From positions 48,732 to 74,727 of the forward strand of contig DPHE01000048.1 of the NCBI GenBank assembly GCA_003521815.1: a stretch of DNA of 25,996 bases, given 5' to 3'. Source of the stretch: Colwellia sp. GTDB lineage: Bacteria > Pseudomonadota > Gammaproteobacteria > Enterobacterales > Alteromonadaceae. The first letter of the stretch is position 1. Every line of letters starts with the position of its first letter. A program made the translations under genes and the position numbers. Shown in pieces: positions 7,639 through 16,212 of the stretch. The notes beneath the pieces are model-generated. The model had not been told where the DNA came from. It made no database searches and saw only the letters and a list, made by a program, of their open reading frames with translations.

Positions 7639-9966
7639 TTACAGCCCATTATGATATTGCACGTTGGTTGATTCTGGTACCAATTCATTTAGCGTCGTTT
7701 TAACACTTAATTTCTTATCTGAACAGTTATTATTTTTTTCGTCTACCTTAAGTAATTGTTCAAATTTTTCAATCAGCACGGCTTTATCGGGTGATTGTTT
7801 ATCGCCGGCACCAATATTGGTTAAGTCGATCATAAAGCCATCATATAATGGAGCTAAATCGTTAATAATTTCCATATTTAAAAACTGGTCATTATTATAA
7901 ATGCTTGGATAACCCGCTTTTTGTTTATCAATAGCAAATGAAATACCTTTAAGGTTGGTAATGCTGGTTGATTTATCACAAGAGAGCATACAGCCATTAT
8001 CGATACGGGGTTTTTCACAACCAACACTTTGTTGGAAGAAACATTGTCTACTTGTCATTAATAAAATGGGGTGATAAATACTGTAAAACAATTTAAAGTT
8101 TTCAGGGCGAGCAATTGTTTTCATTTGCTGATGATTTATTTCATTTGAAATAAATGCACCTTCACAATTGAATGCTTCTTTCATTGCCAATAGAGCATAG
8201 GAGTTAGTTGTATTTAAGAAAGGCCCTGCTATCCACTTAATACCCAATTCAAAAGCACGACTTGCGATACCGGTATTGTTAGTCACAATTAATTCAGGTT
8301 TAACCTGTTCCAAAATGTTTAACGCGGCATCAAAATCCTTACCAATTAATACCGAAGGAAACCACGGTATAAGTCGTGGGTTCTCATTAAAAAAAGCAAC
8401 ATGTTTAATGCAGCCACGCTTATAAGCGTCAGGTAATTTAAAGTAAATATCAGCGTCTGTCACATTGATTAAATCTAAGTCGGACTCATCACTAATTAAT
8501 ATAGATAACTTGGCTTTAACGTGATTTACCTGTCCTTCATGATCGGGTTGTTTTGGATGGCGCATTAACTTTGGTAAAATTACTTCAGGGTGAATAGGTA
8601 AATTATTGTTTAATTGTAATGATAATTCATTTTTGAGGGCAGTAAGGTTCTTAAAAGGAATATTCACCCCTTTAGGAATGCCATCAAGGTTTAATTCAGT
8701 TAAATTAAATTGTGAATTATTAAAGCCTTTAAAGCGCTTTTTAATCGCCTCTTTATCAATACAGTTTTTATCACTTGCCACTAACAGGTTATGTGTAGGA
8801 ATAACAATTGTTTGCTGTACTGTGGTTGTTTTACCAGCAGTGTAGTCTTGAGTAATTGCTGTTAGCGTTAATGGACTGCCAACTTCACCTGTAAAAGTGA
8901 GCGCTAAAGGACGCTTGTCTACACTTAAATGCTTTATTTTGTCATTCACGGCAAGGTTTATTTGTGTTTTTTCATCACTTAGGTTTTGTTCTACTTCATG
9001 AATTTGCACAACAGAAATCGCGTTACTTTGATCAATAGCGTGATATTTTGAATTATCGCGTGGGTTTTCAATAAACATTGACTGGTTTAAATCGCCACGT
9101 AAAAAACTATTGGTTAAATCACGATTAAATACTTTATAGAGGCGTTCGCCATCTTCTAATAATTTACCTGTTTCAACAAAACCATCAATTTGTTTACGAA
9201 AGCTATCAATGACTGTATGAACATAACTAGCGCCTTTAATACGGCCTTCCACCTTAAATGAGTGAACACCCGCATCAATTAATTCAGGCAAGTCGAAAAA
9301 GGCTGAGTTGTCTTTGATATTTAATGGGAAGTTATTACCTGATGGCGTTGTTTCGTATTCTTCACGACACGCTTGACTGCATCGACCTCGGTTTCCTGAG
9401 TTACCCACGCTGGCTGAGGTTGAATAACATAACCCTGAAAAAGCGACACATAATGACCCGTGTACAAATACTTCAGTCAATACATCATGCTTTTGAGCAA
9501 CATCAGTAACGGCGGTAATTTCTCTTAAATTCATTTCTCTTGATAAATTTACCCGCGAAGCGCCTAGCTTTTTAAGAAAAGGTATTTGACCAATGTTATG
9601 TGTTGTTAATTGAGTCGAAGCGTGAATATCTAGCGTAGGAAAATGCTTGTTTAAAATATAAAGCAACCCTATATCTTGAACGATAACACCGTCGAGTGTG
9701 GTATTGACCAACTTGCTTAATAATTTAGCCAGTGATTTAAATTCACGCTCTAATATAATAATGTTCAAGGTTAGAAATATTTGGCAGTCATACTGATGCG
9801 CTAGCCGAATAACGCCTACCAGTTCATCAAAAGAAATATTAGCAGCGCGGTTTCGCGCGTTAAAAGTGTCTAAGCCACAATAAACCGCATCGGCACCCGC
9901 AATGATTGCCGCTTTTATTGCATCTATATCGCCACCTGGGGCTAACAATTCAATTTTAGAACTCAT
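7639..9966 (-). CDS. U32-family (RlhA-like) iron-sulfur protein, long form
   Basis: The N-terminal half is a U32 'peptidase' TIM-barrel domain closely resembling E. coli RlhA, which hydroxylates C2501 of 23S rRNA: ELLAPGGDIDAIKAA at the start, then EVFVHGSLCVAFSGLC and NRGRCSQAC with cysteines 173, 180, 196 and 200 suited to a [4Fe-4S] cluster. A DUF3656-like middle region follows (about 300-460). The last 300 residues look like another U32-type segment, with four cysteines in a QCFFQQSVGC...CMLSC pattern near 640-665. At 775 aa it is over 100 residues longer than E. coli RlhA, so the exact substrate is uncertain. These proteins act in RNA or quinone modification rather than proteolysis. It is a single-gene unit with a poor Shine-Dalgarno. 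Confidence 0.8.
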   Translation of the reverse strand: MSSKIELLAPGGDIDAIKAAIIAGADAVYCGLDTFNARNRAANISFDELVGVIRLAHQYDCQIFLTLNIIILEREFKSLAKLLSKLVNTTLDGVIVQDIGLLYILNKHFPTLDIHASTQLTTHNIGQIPFLKKLGASRVNLSREMNLREITAVTDVAQKHDVLTEVFVHGSLCVAFSGLCYSTSASVGNSGNRGRCSQACREEYETTPSGNNFPLNIKDNSAFFDLPELIDAGVHSFKVEGRIKGASYVHTVIDSFRKQIDGFVETGKLLEDGERLYKVFNRDLTNSFLRGDLNQSMFIENPRDNSKYHAIDQSNAISVVQIHEVEQNLSDEKTQINLAVNDKIKHLSVDKRPLALTFTGEVGSPLTLTAITQDYTAGKTTTVQQTIVIPTHNLLVASDKNCIDKEAIKKRFKGFNNSQFNLTELNLDGIPKGVNIPFKNLTALKNELSLQLNNNLPIHPEVILPKLMRHPKQPDHEGQVNHVKAKLSILISDESDLDLINVTDADIYFKLPDAYKRGCIKHVAFFNENPRLIPWFPSVLIGKDFDAALNILEQVKPELIVTNNTGIASRAFELGIKWIAGPFLNTTNSYALLAMKEAFNCEGAFISNEINHQQMKTIARPENFKLFYSIYHPILLMTSRQCFFQQSVGCEKPRIDNGCMLSCDKSTSITNLKGISFAIDKQKAGYPSIYNNDQFLNMEIINDLAPLYDGFMIDLTNIGAGDKQSPDKAVLIEKFEQLLKVDEKNNNCSDKKLSVKTTLNELVPESTNVQYHNGL

Positions 9967-10237
9967 CTATACAACTTTAGCCAATAATTAAGGCAGTTAA
10001 ATTTCAAAGGATGTGATTTTACGCATATATTTAACCTATGAATACAGTTAAAATATTCTAAATACAAATCATTCCAATTTAAGTGGGGTGAAAGCATCGT
10101 TAAAGTAGTAATATCTGCGTCTTAATTGCTCATGTTCACTCACTAACTATAAAAACCAAGCACAACGACTTTTTATAAGTAATTCACTTAATGAGCATCT
10201 ATTTCATGACCAATGCATTTACAGATAAATAAAACTA
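9967..10237. other. Divergent intergenic region between the U32 gene and the GST-like gene
   Basis: No gene or clear promoter stands out. The stretch 10065-10135 has a higher-GC, non-coding texture that resembles decayed interspersed repeats seen in Colwellia-type genomes. I cannot confirm this without comparing other copies. Confidence 0.25.
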
Positions 10238-10912
10238 ATGATAAATACTGATTCCGCTTTACCTATTCTTTATTCACTAAGAAATTGCCCTTATGCTATG
10301 CGCGCTCGCATTGCTATTTTTAAAGCGAAGCAAACCGTTATGCTACGAGATATTGTTTTAAGCAATAAACCTAAAGAAATGATAGTCGCATCGCATAAGG
10401 CTACCGTGCCTGTTTTAGTGTTAACTAACGGCACTGTCGTAGAAGAAAGTTTAGCGATAATGTTATGGGCGCTTAATGAAACTGACCCTGATGATTTATT
10501 ACAAACTAACAATGAGGATGGATTATCAGACATGCTTAATTTAATAAACTCATTCGATCATGAATTTAAGGTATGTTTAGAGCAATATAAATGTGCCAAG
10601 CGTTACCGAGAAAGTAATCTTATTGAATGCAGAGAATTGTGTGAACCGTATATTGAAACATTGGAAAGTAGGTTAAACCGTCACATTTTCTTAATGTCGA
10701 ATACAGAAAGCCTTGCCGATATTGCCTTGCTCCCATTTATTCGTCAGTTTGCGAGAATAGAGCGCCAGTGGTATTTACAATCACCATATCCAAAAGTGAG
10801 ACAGTGGCTTAATAATTACTTACAAAGCCCAATGTTCACGAAGGTGATGGCAAAATACCCATTATGGTTAGATGAGCATAAAGTGGTTTTATTTGGTGAC
10901 GAAGATAGGTAA
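10238..10912 (+). CDS. Glutathione S-transferase family protein
   Basis: 224-aa protein with an N-terminal thioredoxin-like domain (LYSLRNCPYAMRARIAI, Cys17 in a CPYA motif), the cis-proline segment ATVPVLVL and VEESLAI of a glutathione-binding site (about 54-72), then an all-helical C-terminal domain. The CPYA motif points to a glutaredoxin-like or omega/YfcF-like GST using Cys rather than Tyr/Ser chemistry. The substrate is unknown. An in-frame stop directly upstream fixes the earliest start here, although the Shine-Dalgarno is weak. It is convergent with the glycosyltransferase at 10955. Confidence 0.8.
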   Translation: MINTDSALPILYSLRNCPYAMRARIAIFKAKQTVMLRDIVLSNKPKEMIVASHKATVPVLVLTNGTVVEESLAIMLWALNETDPDDLLQTNNEDGLSDMLNLINSFDHEFKVCLEQYKCAKRYRESNLIECRELCEPYIETLESRLNRHIFLMSNTESLADIALLPFIRQFARIERQWYLQSPYPKVRQWLNNYLQSPMFTKVMAKYPLWLDEHKVVLFGDEDR

Positions 10913-10928
10913 ATAATTTAATAAACCT

Positions 10929-10949
10929 GCCTCTGTTATCAACAAAGGC
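10929..10949. terminator. Hairpin between convergent GST and glycosyltransferase genes
   Basis: GCCT-C-TGTT pairs with AACA-A-AGGC around a 3-nt loop: two 4-bp stems with one mismatch. It fills the 42-bp gap between the two convergent stops. T-runs are short on both sides, so it is a modest bidirectional terminator candidate. Confidence 0.45.
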
Positions 10950-10954
10950 TAACT

Positions 10955-12199
10955 TTAACACATACCTAAGTAGCGCTGAACATCCATTGCTCTACTTTCC
11001 CATGATTCATTAATGACGGAGGCTTTTCTAGTTTTTTTCACTTGAGTGATGGTAAGTAAATCACTCATGTTTTCAAGGTTATCAAAGTTAACAGTAGGAG
11101 CTATTTCAGCATTTGCTAGCAGTATAGCTTGATAAAATGGTGTGGCTTCGTTAGCAATGTGCAGATGTTTTCGATACCCTTTTAAGGCATTGAAATCAGT
11201 AGAGACCACTGGCGTCCCGCTAGCTATGTACTCTCTTAACTTTAAGGGATTACACATTTGTATTTGTTTATTATTAAGGAAAGGTAGCATAGCAACATTC
11301 CAGCTTTGTATGTACTTAGGTAAGTCATTATGAGGCCTAGAACCTAAAAAATAGACAGTAGAGAATTGTTGTAGTTTATCTACATTACAGTCAACTTTAC
11401 CGATAAAAACAAAATGCCAATGAGGTAATGCCTTAATTGTTTTCACTAATAAATCTTGATCTAACCAAGCTGAAATACTGCCGTAAAAACCCGCGATAGG
11501 CTTACCTTGTGGTAAATCATAAGGAGTATTCTTAATATTCTGACTAAACAATGAAAAGTTGACACCATGGGGAATATTAACGGCTTTGTTACTAGGAAAT
11601 CTATCGAGCATCTTTTCACTGGCAGTAAAAATATAACTAGATTTTTCAACTAACTCCTTTTCTTTTTGAGATACAAATTGGTGATCAACACCAGTAAGGC
11701 TATTAAAGTCATCTCCGCAATAATATACGCAAGGAGCTTTGTCAAATAGTTCTAAATAATCAACTGAAGTTGGTAATGATGTCCAAATAATAGGATCTAT
11801 TATCGCAAGCTTTTTACATGCTAACTTGAGTTGCCCCTTTAAAATAATCTTACTCAGCGTTAAAGAACACCAGCTATTTGCACAGGGGATAACCAAAGGG
11901 TTAATGATAATGAAGTTACTGTTATTGTTCACTTTAACTTTGTTATTGCTTTTATTGTTATTAGGTTGATTAACAATGGAAGATTTTACTTTATTAAAAA
12001 GCCTCACCAAGTCATTTACCGTTAGCTTTGGCTTTCTTAGACCAATTGAATTAAGCCAAATAATAGGTCTAGTTTGACCAAGCACTTTCACTAGATGCTG
12101 AGTTGAACTAGGATGCGCTCCCCAGTCTTCACCAAAAACGATTAGCGGTCTATTTTTACTAGATGTTACTGAAGGCTTTAACGGTAGTGAATTACTCAT
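10955..12199 (-). CDS. GT4-type glycosyltransferase, TuaH-like
   Basis: Cytoplasmic glycosyltransferase for the exopolysaccharide repeat unit. I place the start at 12199 (MSNSLPLKP, 414 aa), because this overlaps the acyltransferase stop by 8 nt; the longer frame to 12313 only reads through that gene. It begins IVFGEDWGAHPSSTQHL, followed by a GT-B fold: HGVNFSLF in the linker, GFYGSISAWLDQDLL opening the second domain, then NPLKLREYIASGTPVVST as the nucleotide-sugar-binding region. Asn/Lys-rich low-complexity residues (about 75-92) interrupt the N-terminal domain. It is last in the glmS operon. Donor and acceptor sugars cannot be read from sequence. Confidence 0.8.
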   Translation of the reverse strand: MSNSLPLKPSVTSSKNRPLIVFGEDWGAHPSSTQHLVKVLGQTRPIIWLNSIGLRKPKLTVNDLVRLFNKVKSSIVNQPNNNKSNNKVKVNNNSNFIIINPLVIPCANSWCSLTLSKIILKGQLKLACKKLAIIDPIIWTSLPTSVDYLELFDKAPCVYYCGDDFNSLTGVDHQFVSQKEKELVEKSSYIFTASEKMLDRFPSNKAVNIPHGVNFSLFSQNIKNTPYDLPQGKPIAGFYGSISAWLDQDLLVKTIKALPHWHFVFIGKVDCNVDKLQQFSTVYFLGSRPHNDLPKYIQSWNVAMLPFLNNKQIQMCNPLKLREYIASGTPVVSTDFNALKGYRKHLHIANEATPFYQAILLANAEIAPTVNFDNLENMSDLLTITQVKKTRKASVINESWESRAMDVQRYLGMC

Positions 12200-12920
12200 T
12201 ACTTTCATCCTCAATTGATTTGATAACTTTTGCTGGTACCCCCGCCGCGAGCACAAAACGGGGCAAATTCTTAGTGACTGCGCTACCTGCTGCGACGATA
12301 GTGCCACGGCCAATGGTTACGCCAGGCATTACTTTTACACCAGTGGCTAGCCAAACGTCGTCTTCTAAAATAATATCACCGACTTGTGAGTCTTCATCGG
12401 GCTTACCTAAAGCGCGCAATTTTGCGTTAATAGGATGCCCAGGATAACCCGCTAAATAACAATCACCGGCAATGAGAACATTATTGCCAATGGTAATAGA
12501 CTTACCGACCGATATTGAGGTACGCCAACTTATTTCAACATTATCCCCGATTCTTAATTGAGGAATGTTATGCCCGACAGCACGTCCACTAATTGTTGTC
12601 ATGGCAGCCAATTTGACCTTATCTCCCATGACAATGTCTAGACTGCCAATGACGACGGGTAAGCCGCCATATAAATAAAGCTGTTTTGGGTTATTTTTAA
12701 GTCTAGATTTGATCAAAGGAGTGTAATAAAGAATGCGCAGTACATCGGAAATTACATGTTTTATCACTAAGTGAACGAAATAAAGTAACTTAAATACAAA
12801 AGGGATGTTTGGCATCTCTATAGCTTTAATTTTAAACCATAGTATTTTTATTAACCGTGGTAAAAAGCTATCACTGGTTTTAGCCCACTGCTTGGTGTGA
12901 TTGATGTTAAAAGTATTCAT
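12192..12920 (-). CDS. Hexapeptide-repeat acyltransferase
   Basis: 242-aa protein with a left-handed beta-helix formed by hexapeptide repeats from about residue 85 to 230 (IGDNVEI, IGNNVLIAG, LEDDVWLATGVKVMPGVTIGRGTIVAAGSAVTK pattern). It resembles the maltose/galactoside O-acetyltransferase group, with a likely CoA-dependent acetyl transfer to a sugar of the exopolysaccharide. The V. fischeri syp locus also encodes an acetyltransferase (SypM), but I cannot call orthology. It overlaps glmS by 4 nt (ATGA) and the next glycosyltransferase by 8 nt, so all three are translationally coupled. Confidence 0.85.
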   Translation of the reverse strand: MNTFNINHTKQWAKTSDSFLPRLIKILWFKIKAIEMPNIPFVFKLLYFVHLVIKHVISDVLRILYYTPLIKSRLKNNPKQLYLYGGLPVVIGSLDIVMGDKVKLAAMTTISGRAVGHNIPQLRIGDNVEISWRTSISVGKSITIGNNVLIAGDCYLAGYPGHPINAKLRALGKPDEDSQVGDIILEDDVWLATGVKVMPGVTIGRGTIVAAGSAVTKNLPRFVLAAGVPAKVIKSIEDESNE

Positions 12921-14713
12921 TCTACTGTCACCGATTTGGCTAAATTTCTGGGTTGGTCAATATTTTTTCCTAGCATCTGAGCACTGTATAAGGCGAGCAA
13001 TTGCATTGGGATAACACTGATTATGGGGAGTATGGATTCCGCTATTAGGGGCAGTTCAAAAAATTCATCTTCTTGCAAGTTAACATATTCTCTAATACTA
13101 CTATCACCTATGATAAAGAGTGGGGCATTTCGGGCTTGTACTTCTTGAATGTTTGAAAGCAATTTATCAGTTAGATTATTTTTAGGCGCAATAACCACTA
13201 CAGGCATTTTTTCATCAAGCAAAGCGATTGGCCCATGTTTTAATTCACCAGCGGCATAAGCTTCGGCATGAATATAGCTAATTTCTTTCAGTTTTAACGC
13301 ACCTTCTTGTGCAATAGCGGTGAGAGCACCACGACCAAGAAAAAGTATGTTTGAATAGTTAGATAACTTTTTAGCCATCATTTTCATATCAGTACAGTTC
13401 TGTAAGATTTTCTCTATGATATAAGGTAATTGCATAAAATTAAGTGCTAACTCTTTTAACTCAGAAGGCTCTATGAGGGATCTTTGTTGTGCAGCCTCAA
13501 TAGCTATTTTATAAAATATGGCTAATTGACAGGTAAATGCTTTAGTGGAAGCAACACCAATTTCAGGGCCCGCATAAATTTCAAAGGTGAATTTTGCTTC
13601 TCTCGCTATGGTACTGTTGGCCACGTTTACTAAGGCGAGTGTTTGCGCACTTTTACTTTTTGCATAACGCAATGCGGCTAAAGTATCAGCTGTTTCTCCA
13701 GATTGTGAGACAAAAATAGTCAATTCATTGTCAATGATAATAGGTGAACGATAACGATATTCTGAGGCTATATCTATTTCAACTAATATATTGGCGTACT
13801 TTTCAAACCAAGTTTTTGCTACAGAGGCTGCATAATATGAGGTGCCACACGCAATAATGGTGATTTTATTCAAGTCCTTAAAATTAATGGCTGAATATTT
13901 ATCATAATAATTATTAACCGACAATTTTTTAAGTAAATCCACTTGCTCAAAAATTTCTTTTTCCATAAAAGAGCTATGCTCTCCTTTTGATATGACTTTT
14001 GAGCAATGTTTATTATTAATATAATGAATTTTCGTATTGAGTGATCGACTACACAGCTTTATTTCGTGGTTATTTAGCGTTATTAATTGGTTATCTTTAG
14101 GATGATATATCTTGCTACTATCAGCGCCTAAACCCATGGCATCTGAAGCCATATAAGCACCATTATTACCTTGTGAAATAACTAAAGGACTGCCTTGCTT
14201 AATTGCATAGAGATTATTGCTCGTGCCATTAATTAGAATACCGAGGGCGTAACTCCCCTTTAATTGGGTGATAGTTTTCTCGATTGCCTCTTCCTGAGAC
14301 ATCTGCTGAGCAATGTAGTGGTTTATTAAATGAGGTACCACTTCACTATCGGTTGAACTATCAAAGTGATGGCCCCATTGCATTAATTGTTGCTTTAGCT
14401 GTAAGTAGTTTTCGATAATGCCATTGTGTACAACAGATACTTGCCCACATTGATGAGGATGAGCGTTGGTTACATTGGCTCTGCCGTGTGTTGCCCAGCG
14501 CGTATGGCCTATGCAACACTTCCCCTCTAGCGGTTGCATTGATAACCTTTGCTTTAAGTTGTTAAGTTTACCCTGTGCTTTTATCGTTTGAATTTTATTG
14601 TTGGATAATATTGAAATACCTGAAGAGTCGTAACCGCGATACTCAAGTCTACCTAAACCCTCTAATACAGGCTCTATTGCTGATTCTGTTACTGCACCAA
14701 TAATTCCACACAT
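12917..14713 (-). CDS. glmS: Glucosamine-fructose-6-phosphate aminotransferase (isomerizing)
   Basis: Makes glucosamine-6-phosphate from fructose-6-phosphate and glutamine, the entry to UDP-GlcNAc. N-terminal glutaminase with nucleophile Cys2 (MCGIIGAV) and HTRWATHG; then two SIS domains with CGTSYYAA, SQSGETADT and EIGVASTKAF; and the C-terminal DQPRNLAKSVTVE-type end carrying the catalytic Lys. At 598 aa it is a little shorter than E. coli GlmS (609). It heads an operon of polysaccharide genes and has its own sigma-54-like promoter, so it is probably a second, locus-specific copy supplying amino sugar when the polymer is made. A strong Shine-Dalgarno (AGAGGAG) precedes it. Confidence 0.95.
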   Translation of the reverse strand: MCGIIGAVTESAIEPVLEGLGRLEYRGYDSSGISILSNNKIQTIKAQGKLNNLKQRLSMQPLEGKCCIGHTRWATHGRANVTNAHPHQCGQVSVVHNGIIENYLQLKQQLMQWGHHFDSSTDSEVVPHLINHYIAQQMSQEEAIEKTITQLKGSYALGILINGTSNNLYAIKQGSPLVISQGNNGAYMASDAMGLGADSSKIYHPKDNQLITLNNHEIKLCSRSLNTKIHYINNKHCSKVISKGEHSSFMEKEIFEQVDLLKKLSVNNYYDKYSAINFKDLNKITIIACGTSYYAASVAKTWFEKYANILVEIDIASEYRYRSPIIIDNELTIFVSQSGETADTLAALRYAKSKSAQTLALVNVANSTIAREAKFTFEIYAGPEIGVASTKAFTCQLAIFYKIAIEAAQQRSLIEPSELKELALNFMQLPYIIEKILQNCTDMKMMAKKLSNYSNILFLGRGALTAIAQEGALKLKEISYIHAEAYAAGELKHGPIALLDEKMPVVVIAPKNNLTDKLLSNIQEVQARNAPLFIIGDSSIREYVNLQEDEFFELPLIAESILPIISVIPMQLLALYSAQMLGKNIDQPRNLAKSVTVE

Positions 14714-14760
14714 AAACAGCTCCTCTTTATATTGTTAGTTTACTTATATATATTGTTGTT

Positions 14761-14776
14761 GCAGTTATTAGGCCAG
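14761..14776 (-). promoter_or_regulatory. Sigma-54 promoter for glmS operon
   Basis: CTGGCCTAATAACTGCA on the minus strand has GG (14774-14773) and GC (14762-14761) exactly 10 bases apart within TGGC...TGCA. The predicted start is near 14749, giving a leader of about 36 nt. An imperfect dyad, TCTGA-GAATC-GCAGA (14874-14888), is centred at about -132, and a dyad TAGATAT-N8-ATATCTA (14800-14821) at about -61. Confidence 0.6.
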
Positions 14777-14799
14777 AAAAAATATCCAAAAGAATTATA

Positions 14800-14821
14800 T
14801 AGATATGATTATGAATATCTA
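14800..14821. repeat. Inverted repeat upstream of glmS promoter
   Basis: TAGATAT and ATATCTA flank 8 bases (GATTATGA). It lies between the glmS sigma-54-like promoter and the end of the broken glycosyltransferase gene. It is AT-rich, so chance is possible; its position suggests a regulatory site. Confidence 0.35.
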
Positions 14822-14909
14822 GTTTTTGCATTTTGAAAAGAGGTTCTTTGCCAATTAGAAATACATTTAAGAATCTGAGAATCGCAGAGTATTTTAACGA
14901 GTACTGTCA

Positions 14910-16125
14910 TTACTGATATTGTTCAATAATTGATGAAAGTTTAATGGCTTGTTTTTCAGCGCTATATAATTGCCGCACTCGATCGTAAGCATTGTTTTTC
15001 ATAGTCTGAATATCCCAAGCCGACAGCCCATAAAATTTGATAATTGCCTCGGCTAATTTGACCGGATTTTTAGGTGGAACCTGTATGCCGGTAGAGCGGG
15101 TAATAAACTCTTTGCAACCCATAAAATAAGTAGTGATAACGGGTAGATTTAATGCCATTGCTTCTTTTACTACAACCGGCCCTGTATCTCTATCGCCATT
15201 ACTGGCAAGTTCAAAGGGTACGATCATCGCATCATAATGGTGGCTATTGCTAATAAACCAAGACGATTGTTTTGCCCCTAAAAAATTAACATGCTCAGTT
15301 AATTAATGAGCATCAGCAAACTGTAGCAAATCACTTTTAAGTACGCCGTCTCCCACCAAATCAATTACTGGACGTTTAGTCTTTGGTAAAAGCTTCAGCG
15401 CATGCAACAAAGTAAATAAACCTTTAGTTTCACATAGTCGGCCAATAAACAGTAATTTATTCTTTTTGCATGGTATATTGCGAACGCTTTCTGCTGTTAT
15501 CGCATTTTGCTCAGTCATTGGTGAATGGTTACTACTGAACCTATCAAGTTCAACCCCACAATAAACCAATAAAACTGCAACATTAGGCGCTAACTGCTTG
15601 AAGTCATTAACCATGTCTTGGCAAACTGCAATGGCAAAGTCCACAGCATTTAGCTTTAGTTTCAAATCTTTGGGATTTGCATAAATGTCATAACCATGTC
15701 CTACAAATGAAACGGTTGCACCGCACAGCCTGGCAGCTACAATCGCAGTGGCCGCAGCACCTTGAGCAAAGTGTGCATGAAAATGGGTGCAGTTATTTTT
15801 TTTTGCAAGATAAACAAGCTTAAAAGCATTAGCAATCAGAGAATTAAATGGTAATCCTTGCTGCAGAAAAGAAAATTTTATTGCCTTTAACATCCCTAAA
15901 TCTATGTACGCTAAGCCTTTAAAAGCACACAGTTTTGAATGCTCAGATAGAAATAAAGTGCAGTCTTTAAGTGCTTGATCTTGTGCTTGATACTGACCTT
16001 GATGGCGATGAAAAGCGATCGGTTGAATATCATGTCCACACAATTGCATATTACGCATTTCAGTGCTTACAAAAGTTTCGGATAAAACTGGGTAACTGGC
16101 TAATACATAAGCTATTTTTTTTCAT
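14910..16125 (-). pseudogene. GT4 glycosyltransferase (WcaL-like) broken by a frameshift and a stop
   Basis: Starting at ATG 16125 (Shine-Dalgarno AGGTAG), the run after ATG has eight A's (16115-16122). Seven would give MKKIAYVLASYPVLSETFVS, a classic GT4 N-terminus, in frame with the rest; with eight, translation ends after about 21 codons. Further on, TAA at 15305-15303 interrupts the same frame between ADAH and LTEHVNFLGA, probably from CAA (Gln) by one C-to-T change. With both repaired it is a 404-aa GT-B enzyme with the usual DRDTGPVVVKEAMALNLPVI donor-site motif. As read, no full-length product is possible. It was probably a polymer side- or main-chain glycosyltransferase, with its own sigma-54-like promoter. 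Confidence 0.9.
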
Positions 16126-16144
16126 ATAACTACCTATTATTATA

Positions 16145-16171
16145 TTTAAATATCAACTGTTGATATTTAAA
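16145..16171. repeat. Perfect 13-bp palindrome between divergent glycosyltransferase genes
   Basis: TTTAAATATCAAC and GTTGATATTTAAA are perfect complements around one base (16158). The centre is about 45 bp upstream of the predicted GT2 start. A GTTGATA half-site recurs at the window end upstream of sypA. It has no terminator features, so a protein-binding site is likelier; a TTGATA (16160-16165) with TATAAA (16182-16187), 16 bp apart, would also make a sigma-70-like promoter here. Confidence 0.6.
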
Positions 16172-16175
16172 AAAA

Positions 16176-16192
16176 CTGGCATATAAAATGCT
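16176..16192 (+). promoter_or_regulatory. Sigma-54 promoter for the GT2 gene
   Basis: CTGGCATATAAAATGCT: GG at 16178-16179, ten bases, then GC at 16190-16191, in the TGGCA...TGCT context. The predicted start is near 16203, 55 bp before the gene. It faces the sigma-54-like promoter of the broken GT4 gene. Confidence 0.6.
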
Positions 16193-16212
16193 ATTAAACT
16201 TTAAATAGTTAA

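Noticed and set aside
12200..12313. N-terminal 38-residue extension of the TuaH-like glycosyltransferase
   Set aside because: It lies wholly inside the acyltransferase gene and reads as a shadow; the ATG at 12199 with an 8-nt overlap is the natural coupled start.
12163..12447. 94-codon plus-strand ORF over the acyltransferase and glycosyltransferase overlap
   Set aside because: It is antisense to two well-supported coupled genes, has no recognisable domain and has shadow-like composition.
15228..16058. Two separate short glycosyltransferase genes (251 and 105 aa)
   Set aside because: The 25 codons between them are in the same frame and complete one GT4 fold, so this is a single gene interrupted by a stop codon.
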